Assembly (NCBI RefSeq): GCF_001264245.1
Contig: NZ_CP011339.1
Location: 4,526,001-4,590,000, forward strand
Reading direction: 5' to 3'
Length of the DNA: 64,000 bases
DNA from: Microcystis panniformis FACHB-1757
Lineage (GTDB): Bacteria > Cyanobacteriota > Cyanobacteriia > Cyanobacteriales > Microcystaceae
The notes beneath the pieces were generated by a model. That model saw nothing but the letters and a program-made list of their open reading frames with translations. It searched no databases and had not been told where the DNA came from. The position numbers and the translations under genes are program-made. Of this stretch, positions 20,274 to 28,639 are shown one piece after another (positions within the stretch are counted from its first letter, which is position 1; each line of letters begins with the position of its first letter).

Positions 20274-21053
20274 ATGAAAGTTAATCAGTTACTAAGACTC
20301 TACGAACAAGGAGAGCGGGATTTTTTAGCCATTGACTTGATGAGTCTAGATCTACAACAAGTGACTCTAATCGCTGTCAATTTTGCTGCGGCCAATTTGC
20401 GCGGAACTAATTTGAGTCGCTCTTTTCTGACTAAATCAAATCTGCGGGGAGCGAGTTTAAATTGGGCGAATTTAACCTATGCCAAATTAAGTCAAGCGCA
20501 ATTAGTGGAAGCGGACTTAACCAAAGCTAATCTCACCGGGGCCTTTATGGTACAGGCAAACCTGCGTAACGCGCGATTAAGTGGGGCGGATCTTTCCCAT
20601 GCTAATCTCCGGGGAGCGAATTTATGCGGGGCGAATTTATGCGGGGCGAATTTATACTTAGTTAATCTCTTGGAGGCAACCCTAGATAAAGTCAATCTCA
20701 ATTGGGCCAATTTGCAGGAAGCGCGGTTAAGTGGGGCTAAATGTCGTCAGATTTCCGCAAGGGAAGCCAATTTTAGCGGCTCTTTTGTTAAAGAGGTGGA
20801 CTTTCAGGGGGCTAATTTAGAAAGGGCTAATTTTAGCGAGGCACGTCTGACGGGTAGTGATTTACGCGGGGCCAATTTAGGGGGTGCTAATCTAGCGGGA
20901 GCGCGGTTACAAGAGGTAAATCTACAGGGAGCGGACTTGAGGGGTGCTAACTTGACGGGGACTTGTTTTGAGAGCGTCACCGGTTGGACAGAAATCGTCC
21001 AAGAAGATGATATTTTTCCCCTAGACTGGTTTCAGCCTCGTTTTGCCACTTAA
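20274..21053 (+). CDS. Pentapeptide repeat protein
   Basis: A 259-residue protein almost wholly made of A(D/N)LXX pentapeptides from about residue 40 to 240 (for example ANLRGANLCGANLCGANLY), which fold as a right-handed quadrilateral beta-helix. There is no signal peptide and no added enzymatic domain. The N-terminal MKVNQLLRLYEQGERDFLAIDL is the short cap often seen in cyanobacterial members. A 15-bp unit is exactly duplicated near 20620-20650, a sign of recent slippage. The role of such cyanobacterial proteins is mostly unknown. Confidence 0.92.
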   Translation: MKVNQLLRLYEQGERDFLAIDLMSLDLQQVTLIAVNFAAANLRGTNLSRSFLTKSNLRGASLNWANLTYAKLSQAQLVEADLTKANLTGAFMVQANLRNARLSGADLSHANLRGANLCGANLCGANLYLVNLLEATLDKVNLNWANLQEARLSGAKCRQISAREANFSGSFVKEVDFQGANLERANFSEARLTGSDLRGANLGGANLAGARLQEVNLQGADLRGANLTGTCFESVTGWTEIVQEDDIFPLDWFQPRFAT

Positions 21054-21094
21054 AAGTCAATATATCGGCCGAAATCCCCTCCTTTTCCTATCGA

Positions 21095-21622
21095 TTAACG
21101 ATTAGCTGGAGTGGTTAATCTTTGGTTAGGAATGGGGATTGGGGGAGCATTATTCGGCTCATCCTCGAAGGGTAAAGCAGGGGGAGGAGGAGGAGTGGTA
21201 GCGCCGGGAGATGGTGCTGGAGATGGTGTGGGATTAACGGCAGCGGGGGGACTTTTCGGGGTGACGACGGGTGCGGGAGAGCTAAAACCGAGGAGATCTT
21301 TGCCAAAGGGAAAAACATTCCCCCAGCGTTGAATATTGGGATGGCCAAACCAATCTTGACGGGACACCTTCACCGAGAGCAAAGGTGCGATCGCTCCTGA
21401 TTTTTCGGCCGTTATTAATAAATCAATTTTATTAAGACCCTGTTGTTGATTAAAACGACTGATGATAGTTTTCTCCGCTAATTGCGATGCTCTAGTCAAT
21501 AATCCCTCGTAGGATTCTCCCTGTTGAACTGCAATAGGAAGATTAACAGTGGATTGAGCTAAAACCACATCAACGGCGATAATTCCCGTCAGCAGCGTTA
21601 AAACAGTAATAGACTTGTACAT
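21095..21622 (-). CDS. Secreted or envelope protein with a proline-rich tail, function unknown
   Basis: A 175-residue protein with an N-terminal signal peptide (about residues 1-22, hydrophobic ITVLTLLTGIIAVDVVLA, cut likely after AQS). A folded part of about 90 residues follows, then a low-complexity Pro/Ala/Thr/Ser tail from about residue 120. I do not recognise the family. The gene converges with the pentapeptide gene, with only about 40 bp between the stops. Confidence 0.7.
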   Translation of the reverse strand: MYKSITVLTLLTGIIAVDVVLAQSTVNLPIAVQQGESYEGLLTRASQLAEKTIISRFNQQQGLNKIDLLITAEKSGAIAPLLSVKVSRQDWFGHPNIQRWGNVFPFGKDLLGFSSPAPVVTPKSPPAAVNPTPSPAPSPGATTPPPPPALPFEDEPNNAPPIPIPNQRLTTPANR

Positions 21623-21787
21623 AGGACAGACGGTTAAACAGGCACTCCCTGGCTAGGGTCGGGATCTTCCCTGTGAGAGTTCCCCGATCGCTTTCTTAAA
21701 TTACCATAACCGCTCTCTGGCCACAATGGAAATTTTCCAGTAGCGAAATCGTCCTTAGTCCCTAGCAATAGGCAATAGGGGAATAAT

Positions 21788-21960
21788 TAGGGCTGGCTGA
21801 ATAAATCTAAAAACTTTGTTGGATAATATCTTTAGGCTTTTTTCAAATCAAAAAGTACCAGCCATTGGAGTGATCAGAGGGAAAATTCCGGGACTTTTTC
21901 CCTGAAAATGGGTAAAACCCCACACCCCACACCAACGAAAAACTTTTTCAGTATAACCTA
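21788..21960. repeat. MITE family 1, copy A (TA-flanked, about 173 bp)
   Basis: The left end TAGGGCTGGCTGAATAAA matches the reverse complement of the right ends of copies at 37883-38078 and 40944-41160. The right end CTTTTTCAGTATAACCTA is a diverged inverted copy. TA dinucleotides flank both sides. No coding capacity. The interior (AAAAACTTTGTTGGATAATATC, then a GGGACTTTTTCCCTGAAAAT block) recurs in the other copies, in the opposite orientation. Confidence 0.75.
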
Positions 21961-21996
21961 ATTGTATTTGTCCCTATCGACCAGAGGTTGTTAATT

Positions 21997-22506
21997 ATGA
22001 CACAAACTAGCGAAACCGTTACCTATTCCCTTGAATCTGTCCTGAAAGAAATTAAAGATAGTATTAAAGAGGTTAATCAGAAAATTGACTCTCTCCAAAG
22101 AGATATGGGTCAGAAAATAGATTACTTTCAGAGAGATGTGGATCAAAAATTTGACACCCTGCAAAGAGATGTGGATCAGAAAATCGACAATCTCCAAAGA
22201 GATATGGATCAAAAATTTGACAGTCTCCAAAAAGATGTTAATCACAAATTTGACAGTCTCCAAAAAGATGTTAATGATTTAAAGGTGGAAGTCACAGAAA
22301 TCAAAGGAGATATTAAAACTCTTGATCAGAAAGTCGAAACAATGGATAAACGACTGGAAAAAGTCGAAGATAGTTATGCGATCCTAGTTAAAGATATTGC
22401 TGACTTGAAAGGGTTTAAATCCCTGATTATCCCCATGGTTGTGGCTTTTTTAAGTGCCGTGGTAACTTTGGGATTGCGCGGCTTTTTTCTTGGCAACAAA
22501 CCTTAA
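21997..22506 (+). CDS. Coiled-coil protein with C-terminal membrane anchor, tandem paralogue 1 (6 hendecads)
   Basis: A 169-residue protein: short head (MTQTSETVTYSLESVLKEI), six 11-residue coiled-coil repeats of the form QKxDxLQ(R/K)D(M/V)x, a further heptad-like helix, then a C-terminal transmembrane segment (LIIPMVVAFLSAVVTLGL) and GNKP end. I chose the ATG at 21997 and not an in-frame TTG nine bases upstream because the two downstream paralogues start at the same MTQTSETV. The layout is that of a self-associating membrane-tethered rod. Borrelia Bdr proteins share this architecture, but I claim no homology. Function unknown. Confidence 0.85.
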   Translation: MTQTSETVTYSLESVLKEIKDSIKEVNQKIDSLQRDMGQKIDYFQRDVDQKFDTLQRDVDQKIDNLQRDMDQKFDSLQKDVNHKFDSLQKDVNDLKVEVTEIKGDIKTLDQKVETMDKRLEKVEDSYAILVKDIADLKGFKSLIIPMVVAFLSAVVTLGLRGFFLGNKP

Positions 22507-22550
22507 TTTTTTATTTCAATAAAATAGTTATCTGTAAGAGGGTTTTAATT

Positions 22551-23027
22551 ATGACACAAACTAGCGAAACCGTTACCTATTCCCTTGAATCTGTCCTGAA
22601 AGAAATTAAAGATAGTATTAAAGAGGTTAATCAGAAAATTGACTTTCTCCAAAGAGATGTTAATCAAAAATTTGACACCCTGCAAAGAGATGTGGATCAG
22701 AAAATCGACAATCTCCAAAGAGATATGGATCAAAAATTTGACAGTCTCCAAAAAGATGTTAATCAAAAATTTGACAGTCTCCAAAAAGATGTTAATGATT
22801 TAAAGGTGGAAGTCACAGAAATCAAAGGAGATATTAAAACTCTTGATCAGAAAGTCGAAACAATGGATAAACGACTAGAAAAAGTCGAAGATAGTTATGC
22901 GATCCTAGTTAAAGATATTGCTGACTTGAAAGGGTTTAAATCCCTGATTATCCCCATGGTTGTGGCTTTTTTAAGTGCCGTGGTAACTTTGGGATTGCGC
23001 GGCTTTTTTCTTGGCAACAAACCTTAA
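22551..23027 (+). CDS. Coiled-coil membrane-anchored protein, tandem paralogue 2 (5 hendecads)
   Basis: A 158-residue near-copy of the preceding gene with five 11-residue coiled-coil repeats instead of six. Head, distal helix and transmembrane tail are almost identical. The 44-bp spacer before it (22507-22550) is repeated exactly before paralogue 3, so the unit of duplication was gene plus upstream spacer. The spacer holds the only visible ribosome site (TAAGAGGG). Confidence 0.88.
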   Translation: MTQTSETVTYSLESVLKEIKDSIKEVNQKIDFLQRDVNQKFDTLQRDVDQKIDNLQRDMDQKFDSLQKDVNQKFDSLQKDVNDLKVEVTEIKGDIKTLDQKVETMDKRLEKVEDSYAILVKDIADLKGFKSLIIPMVVAFLSAVVTLGLRGFFLGNKP

Positions 23028-23071
23028 TTTTTTATTTCAATAAAATAGTTATCTGTAAGAGGGTTTTAATT

Positions 23072-23515
23072 ATGACACAAACTAGCGAAACCGTTACCTA
23101 TTCCCTTGAATCTGTCCTGAAAGAAATTAAAGATAGCATTAAAGAGGTTAATCAAAAAATTGACTTTCTCCAAAGAGATGTTAATCAAAAATTTGACACC
23201 CTGCAAAGAGATGTGGATCAGAAAATCGACAATCTCCAAAGAGATATGGATCAAAAATTTGACAGTCTCCAAAAAGATGTTAATGATTTAAAGGTGGAAG
23301 TCACAGAAATCAAAGGAGATATTAAAACTCTTGATCAGAAAGTCGAAACAATGGATAAACGACTAGAAAAAGTTGAAGATAATTATGCAATCTTAGTTAA
23401 AGATATTGCTGACTTGAAAGGGTTTAAATCCCTGATTATCCCCATGGTTGTGGCTTTTTTAAGTGCCGTGGTAACTTTGGGATTGCGCGGCTTTTTTCTT
23501 GGCAATAAACCTTAA
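23072..23515 (+). CDS. Coiled-coil membrane-anchored protein, tandem paralogue 3 (4 hendecads)
   Basis: The shortest of the three tandem copies, 147 residues with four 11-residue repeats. It shares MTQTSETVTYSLESVLKEI at the start and the same transmembrane tail. It differs from paralogue 2 by loss of exactly one 33-bp repeat and a few substitutions (for example EDNYAIL for EDSYAIL). The membrane kinase gene follows 57 bp later in the same direction; whether they work together is unknown. Confidence 0.88.
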   Translation: MTQTSETVTYSLESVLKEIKDSIKEVNQKIDFLQRDVNQKFDTLQRDVDQKIDNLQRDMDQKFDSLQKDVNDLKVEVTEIKGDIKTLDQKVETMDKRLEKVEDNYAILVKDIADLKGFKSLIIPMVVAFLSAVVTLGLRGFFLGNKP

Positions 23516-23572
23516 ATATATCGGTGAATATTTTAATCATCAAGTTTATTTTGTAATCTACCAATAAAATCC

Positions 23573-25129
23573 ATGAGTTTTTGTATTAATCCTCATTGTC
23601 CCAAACCGAAAAGTATCACGGAGAGTCGTTACTGTCAATCCTGTGGTTCCGACTTGCTTTTAAATGGTAAATATCGAGTCACAAATTTATTGAGTGCCAA
23701 AGGTGGATTTGGTAATACCTATGAAGTGATAGATGAACGTAAAATACCCAAAGTATTAAAAGTTCTTACCTACGATTCTAGCAAAGCTATTGATTTATTT
23801 CAACAGGAAGCCAATCTTTTAAAACAATTAAATCACCCCGGTATTCCCAAAGGAGAAAACTATTTTATTTATCATCCCCGGGAGAGTCAAACTGCTTTAC
23901 ACTGTTTAGTTATGGAGAAAATTGCTGGTATTGACTTAGAAGAATATCAAAAACAAAGAGGATTTAAACCGATTGATTATAATCTCGCTTTGGATTGGTT
24001 AACTCAGTTAGCCAATATTCTTCACGAAGTTCATAAACATAAATTCTATCATCGTGATATCAAACCTTCTAATATTATCTTAAAACCCGATGGTCAATTA
24101 GTTTTAATTGATTTTGGGGCAGCGCGACAGGTGACTAAAACCGTCCTAGCAGGAGGTAAAAATACAGGAATTTATACCCCCGGATATGCTCCTCCTGAAC
24201 AATCTCTTGGTCACTCTGTCCCCCAATCAGACTTTTATGCTTTGGGCAAAACTTTCGTCTTTTTGTTAACCGGTAAAGAACCCAGTGATCCAAAAATTTA
24301 TAACATTAATACCAATGAATTTAACTGGCGTAAATATGCACCAAATATCCCTTCTCGATTAGCAGATTTTATCGATAATTTAATGGCAGAAAAACCTATT
24401 GAACGACCGAAAAATACCAAAACTTTGCTAAAAATTATTACTGATATTAAAGCCAATCCCCATCAAACTAAAAAAACTAAAAAAACTAAAAATTCTTCTC
24501 CTGAAAAACCTAAAATTATTCCTATTCCCAATCCGGCACTTATTTCTTTAATCGCTGCAATTTCTCCCAGTTATGCTGGGTTTTGGCTCCGTTTCAAAGC
24601 CTCTTTAATTGATTCTTTTATCGTTCTTATTATCGCCGCTTTATTAGGTGGTTATATCTGTTTTCGCTTACAACAATGGTCAACTTTTCAAGACTTAAAT
24701 CTTGATTTTGATATTCCCAAAGAAATGTGGGTTTACTATGCAGCGGGATTAAGTGCAGCTGGAACAACAATTATCGGGTTTGCTTTATTTGTAGCGGCAA
24801 TTGTTTATAATATTCAAGCCAAAATTAACTTTACTCACGAACATATTGCTATCCTGACTGCTCTTGGTTTAGGAATAGTTATTAAATGGTTATATTATGT
24901 TTTATTAGAATATCTTTTTAAAGCAACTATTGGTAAAATGTTTTTTGATTTATCCGTCACCGATAGGGAAGGAAGACGCATATCTTTTGCAAGAGCAAAT
25001 CGCCGCTACTTACTAAAATATCTCTCCACTGCTCCCTTATATTTGGGCTTTTTACTGGCAGCCTGGACAAAGAAAAAACGCGCCCTTCATGACATGATTT
25101 CTGGTACACAAATCCGCAAGAAAAAGTAA
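23573..25129 (+). CDS. Membrane Ser/Thr protein kinase with N-terminal Cys4 knuckle and C-terminal RDD domain
   Basis: A 518-residue kinase. Four cysteines at the start (CINPHC and CQSC, residues 4-24) form a zinc-ribbon-like knuckle. The Hanks-type catalytic domain follows, with glycine loop KGGFGNTYEV (about 43-52), catalytic loop YHRDIKPSNI (about 158), DFGAAR (about 180) and APPEQ. Key Lys, Asp and DFG residues are all present, so it should be active. A Lys-rich linker leads to an RDD-type membrane domain from about residue 335 (YAGFWLRFKASLIDS) with about four helices. In cyanobacteria, kinases with the CxxxxC...CxxCG start are common; fusion to RDD is less usual. Substrate unknown. Confidence 0.92.
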   Translation: MSFCINPHCPKPKSITESRYCQSCGSDLLLNGKYRVTNLLSAKGGFGNTYEVIDERKIPKVLKVLTYDSSKAIDLFQQEANLLKQLNHPGIPKGENYFIYHPRESQTALHCLVMEKIAGIDLEEYQKQRGFKPIDYNLALDWLTQLANILHEVHKHKFYHRDIKPSNIILKPDGQLVLIDFGAARQVTKTVLAGGKNTGIYTPGYAPPEQSLGHSVPQSDFYALGKTFVFLLTGKEPSDPKIYNINTNEFNWRKYAPNIPSRLADFIDNLMAEKPIERPKNTKTLLKIITDIKANPHQTKKTKKTKNSSPEKPKIIPIPNPALISLIAAISPSYAGFWLRFKASLIDSFIVLIIAALLGGYICFRLQQWSTFQDLNLDFDIPKEMWVYYAAGLSAAGTTIIGFALFVAAIVYNIQAKINFTHEHIAILTALGLGIVIKWLYYVLLEYLFKATIGKMFFDLSVTDREGRRISFARANRRYLLKYLSTAPLYLGFLLAAWTKKKRALHDMISGTQIRKKK

Positions 25130-25177
25130 CCAGATACTAGAAAAGTAGGGAGATGAGAGCGGGACGATAGGATAAGA

Positions 25178-25990
25178 TTAACTACAATAGGGACAAGATA
25201 TTCCTGCTCGGTAATTGGGGGACTGTTTATCTTGTTCATCGATGGGATGACCGCAAGCGGGACACATTTCATAATGTCCTACCTCTAGATTAGCTGTTAG
25301 TGCTACTCTTTGATCAAAAACAAAACATTCTCCTTGCCAAAGACTCTGATCGGCACTAACTTCTTCTAAGTATTTCAAAATACCTCCCTCTAGCTGATAA
25401 ACTTGAGAAAAGCCTTGATTTAATAAAAAAGCTGCCGCCTTTTCACAGCGAATTCCTCCCGTACAAAAAAGAGCTATTTTTTTATCATTAATACTATCAA
25501 AATTTTCCTGAATATACTCAGGAAATTGGCGAAAATGCTGGATTTCTGGGTTAAGCGCTCCCGCAAAAGTACCGATCGCCACTTCATAATTATTACGAGT
25601 ATCGATAACTACCACGTTCGGCTCTTTCAGCAATTGGTTCCACTCTTCAGTTTTGAGATGAATTCCTGTTTTTTCGAGAGGATTAGCCTTGGCTTGACCA
25701 AAAGTCACAATTTCCTTTTTTAAGCGAATTTTTAAGCGTTGAAAGGGCAAATAATCACAAACAGACTCTTTCACTTCTAGATTAGCTAAACGAGTATCGG
25801 TTTTTAACCAACTAATCACCTCGGCGATCGCTTGACGGTTCCCTGCGATCGTTGCGTTAATCCCCTCGGCTGCCAGCAGAATAGTTCCTTTAATTCCTCT
25901 TTCTTGGCAGTATTTTTGTATTTCTGGCTGTTTTTGACGATAATCTGACAAAGCCACAAACTGGTAAAAAGTGGCGACTAGATAAGACAT
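25178..25990 (-). CDS. trhO: tRNA uridine(34) hydroxylase, rhodanese-domain protein (TrhO/YceA)
   Basis: A 270-residue enzyme expected to make 5-hydroxyuridine at tRNA wobble position 34. It has the YceA N-terminal domain (YQFVALSDY, then GTILLAAEGINATIAG), a rhodanese domain with the active loop CTGGIRC (Cys176 and Cys182), and a Cys-rich C-terminus (CPACGHP...CPYC). Length and motifs agree with the family. It converges with the kinase gene. Its start is about 80 bp from a tRNA gene on the other strand. Confidence 0.93.
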   Translation of the reverse strand: MSYLVATFYQFVALSDYRQKQPEIQKYCQERGIKGTILLAAEGINATIAGNRQAIAEVISWLKTDTRLANLEVKESVCDYLPFQRLKIRLKKEIVTFGQAKANPLEKTGIHLKTEEWNQLLKEPNVVVIDTRNNYEVAIGTFAGALNPEIQHFRQFPEYIQENFDSINDKKIALFCTGGIRCEKAAAFLLNQGFSQVYQLEGGILKYLEEVSADQSLWQGECFVFDQRVALTANLEVGHYEMCPACGHPIDEQDKQSPNYRAGISCPYCS

Positions 25991-26012
25991 GGCAAGTAAG
26001 GGAAAAATTAAC

Positions 26013-26041
26013 TTGTAATATTTTTCACTATAGGTTATGAT
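26013..26041 (+). promoter_or_regulatory. Sigma70-type promoter for tRNA-Ala
   Basis: TTGTAA at 26013-26018 and TATGAT at 26036-26041 are 17 bp apart, with the tRNA starting 26 bp later. Confidence 0.6.
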
Positions 26042-26067
26042 AACGAAAGTGTCCTAAAAACCAGATC

Positions 26068-26140
26068 GGGGGTTTAGCTCAGTTGGTAGAGCGCCTGCTT
26101 TGCAAGCAGGATGTCAGCGGTTCGAGTCCGCTAACCTCCA
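26068..26140 (+). tRNA. tRNA-Ala (anticodon TGC)
   Basis: A 73-nt cloverleaf. Acceptor stem GGGGGTT pairs with AACCTCC and includes the G3:U70 wobble pair that identifies alanine tRNAs. The anticodon stem CCTGC/GCAGG holds loop TTTGCAA with anticodon TGC at 26101-26103. The T-loop is GTTCGAGTC-type. The discriminator is A; CCA is not encoded (TAG follows). Confidence 0.98.
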
Positions 26141-26217
26141 TAGTCCTGACTGATTCCCCTGCGCTTGGTGATTAGCTCAAGTCTTCTTGGGGAGACAATT
26201 AGCTAGTTAATTATTAA

Positions 26218-27000
26218 ATGATGTCTCGTACCTATCAAGCTACTGGAATCAATCTACAAGGAATGGCCTTCGGAGAAGCCGATCGCCTCTTAACTATTTT
26301 GACCGCCGAATATGGTTTAATTAGAGCCATCGCTCCCGGTGCGCGCAAGTATAAATCTTCCCTGCGGGGTAGAAGTGAACTATTTGTGGTCAATAATCTG
26401 TTAATAGTCGCAGGAAAATCCCTAGATAAGGTCGTTCAAGCTGAAACTATCGAATCTTATCCCAAATTAAGTCAAAATCTCGCCAAACTCACCGTTAGTC
26501 AATACCTCTGCGAACTGGTTTTGGCGATCGCACTGAGCGAACAACCCCAGAGGGAATTATACGAGTTAATCTGCAGCCATCTGGCCAGAATTGAAGTCCT
26601 CGACGAGAATGAATACATACTTCCCTACCTTTGTCAAGCAATTTTTCATTTCTTAATAATTGCCGGCTTAGTGCCGCAAGTCCATAACTGCCTGTTGACG
26701 GGAAAAGCTTTAATTGGGAACAATTGCCTAGGATTTAGTTTCGAGGCAGGGGGAATAATAGATCTAGCTGCCCTAACAGAAACAATCAACCCGCCCAAAA
26801 TCGATAGTAAACTGACGTTGCAAGAACTGCAATTACTGCAATGCCTAGGAAAAACAGATTTTCCCCCAGAAGAAAACCTTACCTCAGAACTAGCTTGGAT
26901 TAACCTCGATCGCCTGCTGCGCAGCTATACTCAATATCATCTGGGAAAAACTTTTCGCTCCTCGGCATTAGTTGAGGGTTTATCTCCCTTAGAATTTTAA
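26218..27000 (+). CDS. recO: DNA repair protein RecO
   Basis: A 260-residue RecO, which works with RecF and RecR to load RecA on SSB-coated DNA. The N-terminal OB fold has the family pattern YQATGINLQGMAFGEADRLLTIL, then GLIRAIAPGARK and SSLRGRSELF. The C-terminal helical part follows (LCELVLAIALSEQPQRELY), with a cyanobacterial-type end. Two ATG codons are adjacent (26218 and 26221); either may be used. The MFS gene follows 22 bp later and may be co-transcribed. Confidence 0.93.
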   Translation: MMSRTYQATGINLQGMAFGEADRLLTILTAEYGLIRAIAPGARKYKSSLRGRSELFVVNNLLIVAGKSLDKVVQAETIESYPKLSQNLAKLTVSQYLCELVLAIALSEQPQRELYELICSHLARIEVLDENEYILPYLCQAIFHFLIIAGLVPQVHNCLLTGKALIGNNCLGFSFEAGGIIDLAALTETINPPKIDSKLTLQELQLLQCLGKTDFPPEENLTSELAWINLDRLLRSYTQYHLGKTFRSSALVEGLSPLEF

Positions 27001-27022
27001 ACAGATAGCAAAAATCATCATA

Positions 27023-28513
27023 ATGCAACTGTTTGACTCAGAAACTGACGACGCTACGTCTAGCGCCTCCTCCACTCCTGTTTTTAATTCTTCCGATTCC
27101 TCACCGAGGCAATCCGACGCAGAAACCATGAACCGCTTGCCTAAACGTGCGCCCAAATCCAATCCCAGTCAGGGTTTTGCCCCAGTGCTAAAAAACCCGC
27201 GCTTTCTCATTCTCTGGGCGGGGGGAATTTTTTCCCAATTAGCGGATAAATTCTATTTAGTCCTGATGATATCCCTAATTGCCACCCATTACCAAAAAGC
27301 CGATCAGTCGATTAGTGGCTGGGTATCGGCGATAATGATTGCTAATACAATTCCGGCGGTGTTAGTGGGTTCGGTGGCGGGTGTATATGTTGATAGATGG
27401 TTAAAAAAACAAGTTTTAGTTATTTCTAACCTTTTACGCGGGGCTTTTGTCCTCGTTATTCCCCTATTATTGTGGTTAGTGCGCGAGCAAACTTTAGCCG
27501 TTCCCCTCGGTTGGTTGCCTGACGGTTTAAGAAATTGGCATTACCGGTTACAGGGAGAATTTAACTTACCCTTCGGTTTTTTCCTGTTGTTAGTCATTAC
27601 TTTTCTTGTCTCCACCTTAACCCAATTTTTTGCCCCTGCCGAACAATCTACCCTGGCATTAGTAGTAAAACGTCGTCATCTTCTACCCGCTAATTCCCTC
27701 AGCACTTTAACCACCATGGCGGTATTAATTATCGGTTTTGCCATCGGTGAACCTCTATTAGCTTTTGCTGATAGCATTTTCGGCACTAGAGCCGGACAAT
27801 TTAACTTAGGAAAAGTGATGATTGTCGGTGGTTTTTATATAATTGCCGGTTTAATTCTAATTATCCTGCGAACTAGCGAAAAATATATTATTCCTACCGC
27901 AGAACAGCCCCATGTTTGGGAAGATATCCGCGACGGCATTCGTTACCTCAACAAAAATCATAAAGTTCGTAACGCTCTAATTCAATTAGTCATCTTATTC
28001 TGTATTTTTGCTGCTCTATCAGTATTAGCTGTCAGTATGGCCGAAAAACTACCCGGGTTAAAAGCCTCTCAATTTGGCTTTTTATTAGCCTCCTGTGGTG
28101 CGGGAATGGCAGTTAGTGCCATTACTTTGGGTTATTGGGGTCAAAAATTCTCCCACACCCGATTAAGTCTCTGGGGTTCCCTGGGTATGGCGGCAGCTTT
28201 AATCGGTTTATCCCTAGCAACAAAGAGTTTAATTTTAGCCTTCGCTATGACGGCTTTATTAGGGATTTTTGCCGCTTTAGTCGGGGTTCCCATGCAAACT
28301 ACCCTACAGGCAGATACACCCCCCGAAATGCGCGGTAAAGTCTTTGGTTTAGAAAATAATGCCGTTAATATTGCCCTCTCTTTACCCTTAGCTGTCGCGG
28401 GTATCGCCGAAACTCAATTCGGACTCCGACCGGTATTATTAGCTTTAGCAGTTATGGCAGTTATCGGCGGCGGTTTTACTTGGTATGTTTCTCGCAATTT
28501 ATCTAAAGATTAG
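27023..28513 (+). CDS. MFS transporter
   Basis: A 496-residue major facilitator protein. About 60 polar, Ser/Asp-rich residues come first, then about 12 hydrophobic helices starting at NPRFLILWAGGIFSQLADKFY. Loop motifs include DRWLKKQ after helix 2 and RTSEKYI mid-protein. It belongs to the enterobactin-exporter/macrolide-efflux-like branch by general pattern; substrate unknown. A shorter start at the internal Met near residue 36 is possible. Confidence 0.85.
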   Translation: MQLFDSETDDATSSASSTPVFNSSDSSPRQSDAETMNRLPKRAPKSNPSQGFAPVLKNPRFLILWAGGIFSQLADKFYLVLMISLIATHYQKADQSISGWVSAIMIANTIPAVLVGSVAGVYVDRWLKKQVLVISNLLRGAFVLVIPLLLWLVREQTLAVPLGWLPDGLRNWHYRLQGEFNLPFGFFLLLVITFLVSTLTQFFAPAEQSTLALVVKRRHLLPANSLSTLTTMAVLIIGFAIGEPLLAFADSIFGTRAGQFNLGKVMIVGGFYIIAGLILIILRTSEKYIIPTAEQPHVWEDIRDGIRYLNKNHKVRNALIQLVILFCIFAALSVLAVSMAEKLPGLKASQFGFLLASCGAGMAVSAITLGYWGQKFSHTRLSLWGSLGMAAALIGLSLATKSLILAFAMTALLGIFAALVGVPMQTTLQADTPPEMRGKVFGLENNAVNIALSLPLAVAGIAETQFGLRPVLLALAVMAVIGGGFTWYVSRNLSKD

Positions 28514-28522
28514 CGTAACTTT

Positions 28523-28593
28523 TCAGTTATCAGTGATCAGTTATCAGTAATCAGTAGTTAGGAGTTAGGAGTTAGGAGTTAGGAGTCAGGAGA
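28523..28593. repeat. Heptameric short tandem repeats (STRR)
   Basis: Runs of the 7-mers CAGTTAT/CAGTGAT and AGTTAGG, the latter four times plus one variant. Similar runs lie near 29214, 31665, 40905, 43690 and 50896. Heptameric STRRs are well known in cyanobacterial genomes. Confidence 0.85.
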
Positions 28594-28599
28594 TTGAAT

Positions 28600-28632
28600 A
28601 GAAAACGGGTTTCTTGAAGAAACCCGTTTTCT
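28600..28632. repeat. 33-bp palindrome, copy 1 of 6
   Basis: Perfect 16-bp arms (AGAAAACGGGTTTCTT and its complement) around a single G. Copies lie at 29134, 30208, 33804, 37744 and 46133. It can form a strong hairpin ending in TTTTCT and could stop transcription in both directions. Here it directly abuts the broken 5' end of an Rpn-family fragment. Confidence 0.9.
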
Positions 28633-28639
28633 GGATCAC

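Noticed and set aside
20492..20710. Basic repeat protein on the minus strand (KFAPHKFAPHKFAPR)
   Set aside because: It is the complement of the pentapeptide repeats; the repeat is explained by the real gene.
21991..23272. Minus-strand hydrophobic repeat proteins (FLIHISLE repeats)
   Set aside because: Complement of the hendecad coiled-coil genes; the three copies simply mirror the three real genes.
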